Assembly: GCA_015698045.1 (NCBI GenBank)
Contig: BLAL01000014.1
Span: forward strand, 1-64,000
Direction: 5' to 3'
From: Rhizophagus clarus
Taxonomy: Eukaryota; Glomeromycota; Glomeromycetes; Glomerales; Glomeraceae
Length of the DNA: 64,000 bases
The position numbers and the translations under genes were made by a program. Positions 48,145 through 59,097 of the stretch are shown here, in pieces (the stretch's first letter is position 1; every line of letters starts with the position of its first letter). The notes beneath the pieces were generated by a model. It was not told the origin of the DNA and did no database searches. It worked only from the letters and a program-made list of their open reading frames with translations.

Positions 48145-50138
48145 CTAAATCAAACATACTTCTTTAATACTGGAACTGTTAGTTAATATCATAGCTAATC
48201 TGTCAATACCTAAACCCAATCCAGCCCTATAAAATAAGGCAAAATTTTAGTTAGTTACTCTTAATGTATTAAGATATTTAAACTTACGTAGGAGGTAAAC
48301 CATATTCTAAACTTGTACAAAATGCTCCATCATCAACTTGAGCTTCTTCATCACCCAAGTCTTTTTGATGACTTTGTTCTTCAAATCTTTTCCGTTGCTC
48401 AAAAGGATCATTTAATTCAGTATATGCATTAATAATTTCATTAGTACCAACAATCAATTCAAATCTTTCACATAATCCAGAAATTTCACGATGTGATTTT
48501 GCTAATGGTGATAAAATTTGTGGGTGACCTGTTATAAATGTTGGTGATACACACTCTGATTCAATAAATTTTTGGATCAACTATATTTAAGGCAAATAAT
48601 AAGTCAACAAAATCGTAGAATAAATTACTCAAGAAACAACATGTATTACCTTATCAAACATTCTAGCATTTGTTTTTGGTGGACTACAAACAACCTTATG
48701 TTTTTCACATAAATCAAGTAAGAATTTATTTGTATCTTCAGTATGTAATTGATCTGCATCAGGGAACTTCACCTGTAATTTATTTTTCAAAGTTTCAATG
48801 ATATCAATTCTTTTAAATGGTGGTTCAAAATTAATTCTCATTTTTTTATCATCCATATTATAATCTATCACATATTCTTTTTTTAAATCATAAACCAAAT
48901 TTCCCAACATATCTTCAGTAATTTTCATTAAATCAAACATATCAGCATAAGCCAAATAAAATTCTACTGTAGTAAATTCAGGATTATGTTTAGTATCAAT
49001 AGATTCGTTACGGAATTGTCTTCCAATTTCATAAACTTTTTCTAATCCACCTATGACCAATTGTTTTAAAAATAATTCTGGTGCAATTCTTAAATATAAA
49101 TCACGTTTAAGATGACTATGACGAGTTACAAATGGTTTAGCTGACGCTCCACTCGCAATAAAATTCATCATCGGTGTCTCTACTTCCAAAAATCCTTGAT
49201 CATCTAAGTACCGCCGAAGGTAATTAATAATTTTTGATTTAATCAAGAATTTTTCTCGTATTTCATTATTCATCATCAAATCAAGATACCTTCGTCGATA
49301 TCGCATTTCATTATCTTTAAGTCCTTGGTGTGAAGTGGGTAATTGGTGTAAACATGGTGATAATAATATTATGTCTTTCGAATATATTGATAATTCTCCT
49401 AGTTTCGTTCTCCCGGGGAATCCTATAACCCCAACTATATCACCCCTTCGAATGTGTTCATGAACTTTCACGAAGTCACGTTCCGAATATCTAAAAAAAA
49501 TGATAATTAATATATACTACATACATGAATCAAGAATTGTAGCAAAATATTTTATTAACTGGTCATAACATTTACTGCGCCTGAGCATTAATTTGTATTT
49601 TAGTTCCGTCGCCATGTAAATCATAGAAAATTAATTCACCGTAAGATCTTTGATTATGAATACGACCAGCTATTCTTACAATTTCTTCAGTATTTACTTG
49701 TCCTGCTTTTATATGTGAATTTTTTTGAATAAATTGTGAAATAGTGACATCTACATTGAATTTATGTGGGTACGGATTTGGATCTTTTGTATGGCGAAGT
49801 TCATCAATTATCTTTGAACGATAATTGAAATATTGCTTTATAACGTTGAAAAAAGTTATTAGCTGAAATCGAGAGCGGAAACAGTGATAACGAAGATTAA
49901 ATTTAACATACGCTCTGCTCTAAATCAGGCTCCTTTTGCTTTTTAAGTGATCCGGTTGACTAATTCGAATAAGAGGAAAATTTTAGTTTCTAATTTACAA
50001 AACACGTATTCGTTAATAATAATAATATACCTTGTTTCGAGTTTGTACTTGTAAAAGTCGCAGTGCATTTTTATTTTGTGCTAAAATTAAACTTCGAATT
50101 GAACATAATGGCAAACGAAATTGTCTTAATGCAAACAT
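48145..50138 (-). CDS. MSK1: Lysyl-tRNA synthetase, probably mitochondrial
   Basis: Six exons, 50138-50031, 49959-49912, 49835-49576, 49490-48650, 48580-48288 and 48226-48145, give 543 aa. Residues 1-36 ([19 protein letters not shown]...) are basic, hydrophobic and free of acidic residues, a good mitochondrial presequence. Then come [14 protein letters not shown], an OB-fold anticodon-binding domain ([20 protein letters not shown]) and a class II core with motif 1 (FLEVETPMM), motif 2 ([20 protein letters not shown]) and motif 3 ([13 protein letters not shown]). It joins lysine to tRNA-Lys. The short tail SSIKEVCLI lacks the longer cytosolic-type ending. The exon 3 acceptor at 49836 is chosen to begin at QYF; an earlier AG would add ten residues in frame. 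It is divergent from the isomerase gene. Confidence 0.92.
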
Positions 50139-50275
50139 TTTGTCTGTACATCATTAAAGACTTGCAGTTAAAAAATTTTTGATAATCTATGATCGGTTGT
50201 ACTAATGATAAGGATAATCTTAACTCGATCACAATTTAAACGTAAATTCTGGTTTCTTTGAATCAGAATTAAAAT
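50139..50275. promoter_or_regulatory. Shared divergent promoter, MSK1 / isomerase
   Basis: The start codons of the two outward-facing genes are 137 bp apart, so both promoters lie here. No specific site was assigned. Confidence 0.5.
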
Positions 50276-50417
50276 ATGCGAAAATCAATACCTAAACTTA
50301 AAACATTTGAAATAGAAGTTAATCCGGATGGAATAGCTGTTTTAGCTTTAAATAGACCTGAACGAGCAAACGCGCTGAATTACGAACTCTTGCAGGTAAG
50401 GACCAATTCTAATAAAG

Positions 50418-50449
<32 letters not shown>

Positions 50450-51723
50450 ATTTCAGGACTGGATTAGCTCGATCGAATGGGCAAATGTTGCAGAACAAGT
50501 TAAAATCGTCATTGTAACAGGAAAAGGAGATTTTTTCTGCAGTGGATTGGAATTACCCAATGGACCTAGCGACATGGAAGAGCTAAAAAGAGCGGCAGAA
50601 ACTAATATTAATTTATTCAGGTATGATTCAATTAAAAAAAAAAAGAAAATAAAAAAATTAAGTAACCAATTGGTATATATAGAAAATTGGTCGACTTATT
50701 AATCGATTTTCCTAAATTGTTAATAGCAGCTGTTAATGGTAAAGTTACTATATGAAGTACCTTATCTGTTATTGTAAGTTTATTTAATAATAATATTATC
50801 TATATTTATTTCGTATAGGAAAAGCATTTGGATTTGGAGTTACATTTTTACCTCATTGTGATGTAGTATATTCAGTATCAGAAGCAACGTTCAAAACTCC
50901 ATTCATGCAATGGGGTAAATATTAATTAAAGGATTAAAGACTAAACATAGTAAATTTTTTAAAAATATTTGTATATATCTTAATATTAGCATTTTGTGCC
51001 GAAGGATGTTCTTCATATTTATTTCCAAAGTAAGTCATACATGTACATATAAAATTTTCTTTATAATAAGTAATTTAAATAATTTAAATAACTTAGATAT
51101 TTAGGACAATCAATTGCTAGCGAAATGTTGGTATGTTATTACATTGGAAATTTTTTCTTTGTTTAAAAAAGTGAACTGATCTCTCTCAATTTTTTAGCTA
51201 ATGAATAAAACATACACGGCACCAGAATTAGCTAAAATAGGATTCATCAGGTAAATTTATATATTAAAATTATAATATGGTATATAATTATAATAACGAA
51301 TTTATATTTTAATTAATTTAGTCGTTTAATATCAAAAGATCAATTAATTCAAGAAACATTAAAAGAAGCAACACGAATAACAAAGTTTTCTTTTGAGGCA
51401 ATAATAAAATCAAAAGAATTAATACGTAAAGATGAAAGAGTATACTTACATAAAATTAATAAACGCGAGAATGATTTATTACTACTAAGGTAATAAAATT
51501 ACTAATTACTAAATGTCTGTATTGCAAAATTTTATATTGTAAACGATTTATTATATAATAGAATGTTATCCGAGGATTCTCATAGGGCATTATCAAAATT
51601 TATGAGTAAATAACATGCACATTAATTAATTACGTATACATTTTCGAATTATTCTTACTAATGTTTCTTTCTCTTAATTCGTACTTAGTGAATCACCAGG
51701 AAAAGAAGATTAGTAAATTATAA
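50276..51723 (+). CDS. Enoyl-CoA delta-isomerase/hydratase-like protein, peroxisomal (PTS1)
   Basis: Ten exons, 50276-50395, 50457-50620, 50683-50738, 50819-50914, 50990-51029, 51097-51130, 51198-51250, 51322-51489, 51562-51605 and 51689-51723, give 269 aa. The crotonase fold is seen in AVLALNRPERANALNYELLQ, the oxyanion-hole stretch KIVIVTGKGDFFCSGLELPN, LLIAAVNGKAFGFGVTFLPHCD and ATFKTPF. Removing the last 83-nt intron gives a C-terminus KKISKL, a classic peroxisome targeting tripeptide; without splicing the frame stops at FMSK. ECI2/DCI1-type enzymes shift double bonds of unsaturated fatty acids during beta-oxidation. There is no acyl-CoA-binding domain. A TTTA microsatellite lies in intron 1. 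A hydratase activity cannot be excluded. Confidence 0.88.
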
Positions 51724-51812
51724 ATCACAAATATTAAATAAACCTTAAACACGTGAAAATTTATAAATTAATAGTATAAATAAGGAAATCAATTAATTTC
51801 TCATATAGAACA

Positions 51813-52630
51813 ATGTTTCGAAAATCCTTTTGTGATGTTTTACAAATTTATCGTCTTGTATTTACTGACACGTCTATCTCTACGTATAAAAAACGAAATT
51901 TTTCGAATACAATAATAACTATACAAAAGAAATCGTTTAATAAACAGTTTACTTATTCATATAAAATGACTAAACATAACTTAATGGATCAACCTGCTCC
52001 TTCTAATCTTGTTCTTCAAAATCAAGAAGGTGAATTGGTTGAACTAAAATCTTTTATTGGTAATGGTAAACCGTCAATTATATTCTTTTATCCCAAAGAC
52101 GAAACTTATGGTTGTACCAAAGAGGTAAAATAACAGTAAAATATATTACAATATCCAAAAAAAATACTTTAATCAAATGAAATATCTCGCTTTTTGCTTC
52201 TATATACAATTTTTTCCGTCTAATTATATTTTTCTTAACTATAGGTTTGTAGTTTTCGTGACTCTTATTCAGTATTTTCCGATGCTGGCGCTACCGTAGT
52301 CGGTATCTCTTCAGATCCTGTTGATAAACATAAAAGATTCTCCGATACTCAACGTCTTCAATTTCCATTATTATCCGATCCAAACGGTGAAGCAAGAAAA
52401 CTCTACGAGGTATCTGAAATATTTCCGCTTAAATTTTACTTTAACTAAAATAAATTTAATAGTCTTATCTTCTAATTTAGGTCCCAAGGACTTTAGGTTT
52501 TTTACCCGGAAGAGCTACTTTTCTGATTGATAAAGATGGTATCGTTCGTGATGTTTTCAATTCTATGATGGATTTTGAAGGCCACGTTACTAAATCTGTA
52601 GAATTCGTTAAAAATCAAGTTTCTACCTAG
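51813..52630 (+). CDS. Peroxiredoxin Q/BCP-type thiol peroxidase
   Basis: Three exons, 51813-52124, 52245-52409 and 52481-52630, give 208 aa. The active site is in FFYPKDETYGCTKEVCSFRD: the peroxidatic Cys in GCTKE and the resolving Cys five residues later, as in atypical 2-Cys PrxQ/BCP proteins (yeast Dot5). The family's usual TPGC has become TYGC. Downstream are ATVVGISSDPVDKHKRFSD, FPLLSDPNGEARKLYEVPR and RATFLIDKDGIVRDVF. The first ~50 residues are basic and Ser/Thr-rich, a likely mitochondrial presequence; Met at about 51966 (MTKHNLMDQP) could give a cytosolic or nuclear form. It reduces peroxides using thioredoxin. It lies 89 bp behind the isomerase gene and converges on SF3B4. Confidence 0.92.
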
Positions 52631-52827
52631 AATATCGTATTTCCAGCAATTTTAATTAATTAATATCTTAATATAGGTTGAATTTTATTTAGTGTAATTT
52701 ATTGAGTATTCTATAACACGCATGAAAACTTTATTTTAAATAAATCGCATAAAGTGAAAGTGAAAATGATTAAGGAATATATAGCATTGTAATGTAAATA
52801 GATTATAAGATTACATATATAACGTCC

Positions 52828-54370
52828 TTACCCAGTTTTCTCGATAAACAACACATCAAATACGCGCACTCGTTTATTCATACAAGTAACAGAAAAGTTC
52901 AGGAAATTTAATTCGTGAACATAGTTTTTACCTGTAGAGAAAAATAAAAAAAGTATGAATACATAAAATTGATAATTCACCATGTAATCTTGTATTATAT
53001 TCATTATACCCTTGTGAATTTTGAGTTTGCCCGGATGGAGTAGAACCTTGAGATGCTTGGTATTGACCGTAAGAGCCTGAAGGACGCAGTGGCGGAGGAA
53101 AAGATGATCGATTAGGAGCCGAAGTTCCAAATGTAGGTGGTGGTGGTGGGCGAACTAACGATAAAAAATTTGTAAACATATTGCAAATATATATAAATAT
53201 CTATATAAATAAAAGGTTATTATAAGTGGTATTGTTGTGATGGTGTACCTGACGCCCCGTTCATCATAGATGGTCTTTGTGGTTGTGTTGTCGTTTGTGT
53301 ATTTGTCCCTGGTGCATGATATCCTCCGTACACATTTGTTGGAGAAACGATCGGTGGTATGCCAGGACGAGACATTCCAGTATTTATTTGTTGTGGTGAA
53401 GCTGGTATCTGTGCGCGAACTCCTATCATTGGAGGTGGAACAGTAGGTGGACGAACATCCGCGAACAGACGGTTCGGCAGACTTTGATTTTTCTTCGCTT
53501 GGGCTGCCAATAACCGTTCTAGGGCATGGAATCAAAAAAAATTTAGTCATCAATTGAAAGTAATATATTTGGAAGAAAATACGAACCTGCTGCACTTCCA
53601 TGTCGTTCGCCTTTACCATCCTTTTTGAACGCGTATGATACAGTAATTGGTTTATTCATCAGATATTGCCCGTTCATTGCATCAATCGCCGCATCTGAAG
53701 AATCGAAATTGTCATATGAAATAAATCCATATCCTTTACTATTACCAGTATCGGGATCTCTTGCAATCTATATTAATATTTTGTTTAATAAATTAAATGT
53801 GTAAAGTGAATACGATTATTAGACTATGTTATTACCTTGGGAGTCTGTACGATAACACCGAAAGCGCTGAACGTATCGTACAACATTTTCTCATCAACAT
53901 CAGGATCCAAATTTCCTATAAATAACGAAGCGCCTACGTCCAGATTCTTTTTATCCGAAGTTGCCTAATAATAACAACGATGAAGCGTCAATGCTATGCA
54001 GCAAACAATAAAAAAAAGATTTTCCCGCCTACCTTATTGACACGTATAGGCTTTCCATATAGCTTGATTTGATTCATTATTTTAATAGCATAATCCGCAT
54101 CATCTTCACTCATATACTCACAGAACCCATAACCTTGATGAGTTTGAGTTACGCGATCTTTTGGTAAGTGAACATTGACTTTGGAATTTGAAATATTTTT
54201 GATCAGTGAAGAAACTTGTAACAAAATAAAATTGAGCCAAGAGAGTAAAAATTACCAACGGGCCCTGCCTGAAGCATTAATTCCCAAATCAGAGCTTCGG
54301 TACAACGTTCATCAAGGTTACCAATGTAGACCGTAGCGTCTTGATTGCGTTCCTCTGTAGGACGAGCCAT
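52828..54370 (-). CDS. SF3B4: Splicing factor 3B subunit 4 (Hsh49/SAP49), U2 snRNP
   Basis: Seven exons, 54370-54256, 54178-54033, 53964-53836, 53767-53587, 53518-53249, 53154-52981 and 52931-52828, give 372 aa. Two RNA-recognition motifs lie at about 13-90 (RNP2 VYIGNL, RNP1 QGYGFCEY) and 100-178 (RNP2 LFIGNL, RNP1 KGYGFISY). The ERHGSAAERLLAAQ junction and a Pro/Gln/Gly-rich tail ([29 protein letters not shown]) follow, as in SF3B4. It tethers U2 snRNP upstream of the branch site with SF3B2. The last exon is uncertain: its sequence ([20 protein letters not shown]) is not family-like, and reading through the preceding donor would end the protein after about 19 other residues. Either way the domains are intact. 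Confidence 0.93.
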
Positions 54371-55070
54371 AATTAATGGCAAGAAAAAAGTTTTTTTTTT
54401 TTTATACTAAATAATTGGCTCTACAGTTTAATTTCAGCCAAATCATAATTACAAATGTGAAATTACGCGATCTATAACTAGTGCCATCTTACCATTTTAG
54501 TCATCTTTTGTGTTAAATTGACATCAAATTATCAAATTGGTTACGCTAATCGAATTATCAAGTATACTATAATTATTTTTGGAAATTCAATATTTAGATT
54601 CCTCTTTTTTTTCGTGTTAATATGCAAGTATATTAATTTTTATATAAAATCAAAAAATTGGCTACAAAAAAACAAAAAAACAATTATTAAAATTTTTATA
54701 TTAGCATAAATACCGTTCGTTTAATGAATCTTTTTTTAAGTAATGTAAAGAATATTTTTTTTATTTACACAAACACCATGTCAGAAGAGAAGAATTTTCA
54801 AAGAAATTAAATCTTTTTGGAGGTGTGAGGTAGTTAACAAGAATTTATACGAAAATTATGAGGTAATTTTTTTATATATATATAAAAAAAAAAAAGTATA
54901 CAAAAGAGAAAAAAAAAATAAGAAATGAAATGAATAGATTAGGTCAATTAGATCAAATAAATTGTAATATTATTCACTAATAGTGTATATATTTCAGAAG
55001 TGAAAACGAAGGAAGAATAAAAGTTTTTCGTATACAAATTATTTATAGATCACGTGACATTTAGCTTGCT
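54371..55070. other. Intergenic between SF3B4 start and the HMG-like gene end
   Basis: It holds the SF3B4 promoter and the 3' region of the next gene. Only A/T runs and a short TATA repeat (about 54874-54885) were seen. A CACGTGAC word lies just left of the HMG gene stop, at 55061. Confidence 0.4.
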
Positions 55071-55672
55071 TGGTTCTATTAAATATTAAAAAAGTTTTAG
55101 GCAAATGCGTGTTAATTTTAAAGTTGACGTCATCCCTAGATGACGAAACACTTAGGGAGAGCAAAATAAACGCAAAAAAAAATGATATACCTTTGGGTTA
55201 TCGGGACTATTCTTCCACCGTTCAGCGACGAGCTTAAAAGCAGCTTTATGTTCAAGGTTAGGATTTTCTGCCTTAACTTTAGGCAGTTCAGACTTCATGA
55301 AAGCATTGTATGGGGAGAGTTTTCTCTTACCGCCTAATAATTTTTATATTTTAATAAAGAGTCCAAAACGATATATATTAGAAGATATAGTTATATATTA
55401 TATATATAAAAATATATGTACAGTCGCGGTCTAAGCGACGTTTATAAGTGCAGTATACAAGTAGTGAAAAAAAGCGTGAAATAACGTGGACGTAGAGTTC
55501 CCCTGTCCTCCCCAAAGCATTCTTTATAATAACAATTTGGAAGAACACGCTCTTGGATTAAGAGCTTTTAAATTTCCCATATATAATATATATAGACATA
55601 TAATTGAAAGTTAAAATAAATGCGAAAATACTCACCACCGGTAGCTTTCTTTGCAGGTTTGGCTTTAGGCAT
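55071..55672 (-). CDS. Very small HMG/YABBY-like DNA-binding protein (64 aa)
   Basis: Three exons, 55672-55636, 55333-55191 and 55085-55071, join in frame to 64 aa. The protein begins MPKAKPAKKATGG, a basic tail, and then a single truncated HMG-box/YABBY-like helix region, KRKLSPYNAFMKSELPKVKA and LEHKAAFKLVAERWKNSPDN, ending PKNQAS. Similar ~65-90-aa proteins occur across fungi and are presumed chromatin-associated. It is too short for a standard ORF scan because its introns are 302 and 105 nt and longer than the exons. The last exon (NQAS) is the least certain; an alternative acceptor would end the protein one to four residues after NPK. The 302-nt first intron has a G+C-richer stretch around 55430-55520 that could hold a regulatory element or small RNA. 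Confidence 0.8.
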
Positions 55673-55953
55673 TTTGAACTTTCAAGCTTAGAACTAGAAG
55701 TTTGGTAAGATGATGAAAGAAAATTGAGTTATGTTTGGTAGTAACGAGAAAAGCAGGTATGTTGGGGGTTTTATTCTATGGTATTTTTTTTCGTCTATTA
55801 TATATGTAGTATATGGGGTGTATATGGATGTGTCTTATGGGGATTGTTTTTTTTTTGTTTCCCTCTCAATTAGCTTATTTTTTTTCACATATAGTATAGC
55901 AGAAATATAGATTGATATTTGTGACATACATATTCTAATATCGGACAGCCTTA

Positions 55954-55977
55954 CATATGAAGTATATACTTCATATG
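55954..55977. repeat. Perfect 24-bp palindrome
   Basis: CATATGAAGTAT followed by its exact reverse complement ATACTTCATATG, about 280 bp upstream of the HMG-like start codon. It could be a dimeric protein-binding site in the promoter, or chance in A+T-rich DNA, although the G-containing words make chance less likely. Confidence 0.6.
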
Positions 55978-58765
55978 GACACTCCTTGACATTTAGTACT
56001 AGTAATACTTCACACGGCGCAAAAGTAATTTAGTATTACGTGTATTATTATATATCATATATACTATAATAAACTTCTTATTATTCATAATATCAGTTAT
56101 TGTATTTTTTTTTTTTTTTTTTATCATTGTAAATTCATATTTGTTACTCACAGCCCAGAAAAGACGACCCGCCGATAGAAAAAAAAAATTTTCGTAATTA
56201 TTCATTTACTCATTTATTATTCATTAATAGTAAACACAACTGGATTAGTGAGTAGTAAATTTATAAATTTATTAATTCCGCTCGTTTAAATATTTTATAA
56301 GGAGATGATTTACAAAGAGAATAAAAGGCTTGAAATTAATTTTGCTGCGCCACGCTATTTACAAGATAACAAGTTCATATACAAGTCAAAATTTGGAATT
56401 GTTGCACCTGGCAAATAAAACTTTTATCGTGTGTTTAATACACATATAGTAATCATAAACACCATATGACCTTATGAATGCATTTCTTATTATATATCTG
56501 TATATTATAAAAGTCATCTGATAAAAAGAATTCTTAATTGTTGTGGAAAATCGTGTTCAAATTAAGGCTTTGTTAGTGGATTATTGTGTAATAAGCACAC
56601 TATTATGTGTAATAGGACAACCTTTTTTTTTCTTAATGGAATGAAAAGAAAGAAAAAAATTTTCCACCTTCCACGCCCACTCTATAATAATATTAGTATG
56701 TGCAATAATAAGTTATTATCAATGAAGCAAAAAAGAGGGTACAAAAAATATTCATTTTAGACGGGTCCCCAAAATTTATCATAAGCAGGTTTGAAAAATA
56801 TACCCACGCTCACACTTACACAATTCCCTCCTTCAAGGTATGAAAGGGGTGTGCTCATATTACTCAAAAATCGGGTGTACAGCCTTGCAATTAGTATTTC
56901 GACCGAATTTTATCGCAACATAACCAGTAAACGTTACTAAGTTGTTTCTTACATTTATTTGGTTTCCCGCAGTAAATTTATTTTGTTTATATTAATTTAT
57001 GCACTCGAACTTATTTTAGGCATTTACTATCGACGATCATTGTAAAATAAAATTTTGCCTTATAAATTTGTAATTTTTAAAATTTATTTTTAAAATAAAT
57101 AATTCAGTAATACAAAAAACGATTAAATGTTACTTTTTATAATTATAATTTTTCTGATAAATTCTTTAATAGTTAATAAATCACAAGGCAATTTAACTAT
57201 AAGACCGTTAAAGAAATATTTTAACAGTATTTGGTATTATATAATATTTATAATGATTATTTAATTATGATTTGACATTATTGCTGTTATATAAAAATAA
57301 AAATTATAATAAAAATATAATAAAAATATTAGCCAATTTAATATATCTGATTAGTGAAATTATCAAAATATGAATTTTTTTTAATATTACTTTATTTTTT
57401 TTATTAATAATTTAAATTCCTTTTTTTTTTAATAATAAAAATATTTATTAGATATGATATAAGAATTATAAAATAATTACATATATATTTTCAATTTAAA
57501 TATCTATTACTTAATAATTTAAATTTAAGTTATTTTTATTATGAATATTTATATTTAACAATATCTTTTATAAATCTAAAAAATTTGATTTTAATATACT
57601 TTTATTAATATATTATTTAAAAAGCAAATATTTTACTTTAGCAAAATTTCAAATAATATCTATATAGATTAAAAAAGTGATATATATTATATATCTATTT
57701 GTTATAAACTTTTATTATTTTTTTCTTTTTAATTAAATTTAATAACTAATTAAATTATATTATCTGTTATATTATTTTTATAAGTATAATATAAGATTTT
57801 GACTATTTTTTCTAATAATAATTATATTATATATACCATTTTTTTTAAATATATTAAAATTTATATTTTTTACTATAATAAAAAAATTATTTTAAATTTT
57901 ATTAAATAGAATTTTATATAATATCAAATTTTATATTAATAAGTAATTTATTATAGACTATTTCTATTTATATACTATTGTATTTATATACAGATTATGT
58001 AATTGATATAAAATTTCCTTTTATAAAAATATTATTACATAAAATTTCAATTACAATTATTTTGAAAAATAAAAAAAAACTTTTATGAAATAGGTATCAC
58101 CTAAAAAGAAAGGTTTGTATCATATAATAACCTAATATGATAATTTTTAATATCTTGATCAGAATTATAAAAAATTAGGAATGTAACATATAATATGTGA
58201 TAAATAGGATTTTTAATATAAAAAAAAAAATTCTAAATTTCTGAAATACTTATAGAAAAATGAAAAAGAAAGGATGTGATACAAGATAATAAATAATAAT
58301 CATATAATCTATTGTAAATTAAGAAATTTTCTTTATTATATAATATATAAAAAAAAATAATAATGCTAATTCAAATTTTTAAATTTAATATTTTAAATAA
58401 ATTAATAAGTATTTAAATAAATTATTTACTATTATATTAAAATTTATTGTATTTTAATTTTTATAATAAATTATCATAATAAAAATACTTTTTATTATAA
58501 ATTTGTGAACTAAATTTTTACAGAAAAAAAATTTTTTATTTTTCACTTTTACTTACTATTTTTTTACTAATAAAATCTGCTTTAAAAGTATAAAAAATAA
58601 GTTTCTCATTACAAATTACTTTTAATAATAAAAATCCTTTTCAAAATAAAGATAATATAATAAATTTTATAAATAAATATATTAATAATAATATAAATAA
58701 TTTTGATGATCTCATTTTACAGGTGCAAGTGGATATAGTTTTTGATAAATTGTTAATATGATATT
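55978..58765. other. Gene-free stretch, increasingly A+T-rich
   Basis: 56000-57000 is moderately A+T-rich, with a T run at 56106-56122 and GTGTAATAAGCACACTATTA-type short palindromic text near 56590, but no gene, RNA or clear repeat that I can support. From 57000 on it is nearly pure A/T without ordered structure. Confidence 0.4.
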
Positions 58766-58920
58766 TGGGTCTTTGTAATAAAAAGGTATGAAATTCAAAA
58801 AAAAATAAAAATTTAATTAATATTAAATTTATACTTATTTTAGTATAAAAAACATAATTAGCATATAAAGTAAATTTAAAAATTTTTTTAAGTTTCGTAC
58901 CTTTCTATCACAAAGATCCT
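58766..58920. mobile_element. ~155-bp MITE
   Basis: The left end GGGTCTTTGTAATAAAAAGG and, reverse-complemented, the right end GGATCTTTGTGATAGAAAGG give about 35 bp of imperfect inverted repeat continuing through TATGAAATTC / TACGAAACTT. The middle is A/T only. No clear target duplication. Confidence 0.65.
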
Positions 58921-58925
58921 ATAAG

Positions 58926-59097
58926 GCCCCTGAATACGAAGATGTCACATTAAGATAACTGTTTCGTACACTTTGAGAATAATTTCTCTAAGTAACATAA
59001 GTATAACTATGTACACTTTGGCCATTTTAATACTAGTAAATATAGTAGATATCACATCAATTATCACGACGAGGTTTCAATCATCATATTCAGGGGC
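58926..59097. repeat. Segment bounded by inverted GCCCCTGAATA
   Basis: GCCCCTGAATA at 58926-58936 and its exact inverse TATTCAGGGGC at 59087-59097 bound 172 bp that is richer in G+C than the surroundings. It lies six bases after the MITE at 58766-58920, so the two may be neighbours by chance, nested, or parts of one element. Confidence 0.45.
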
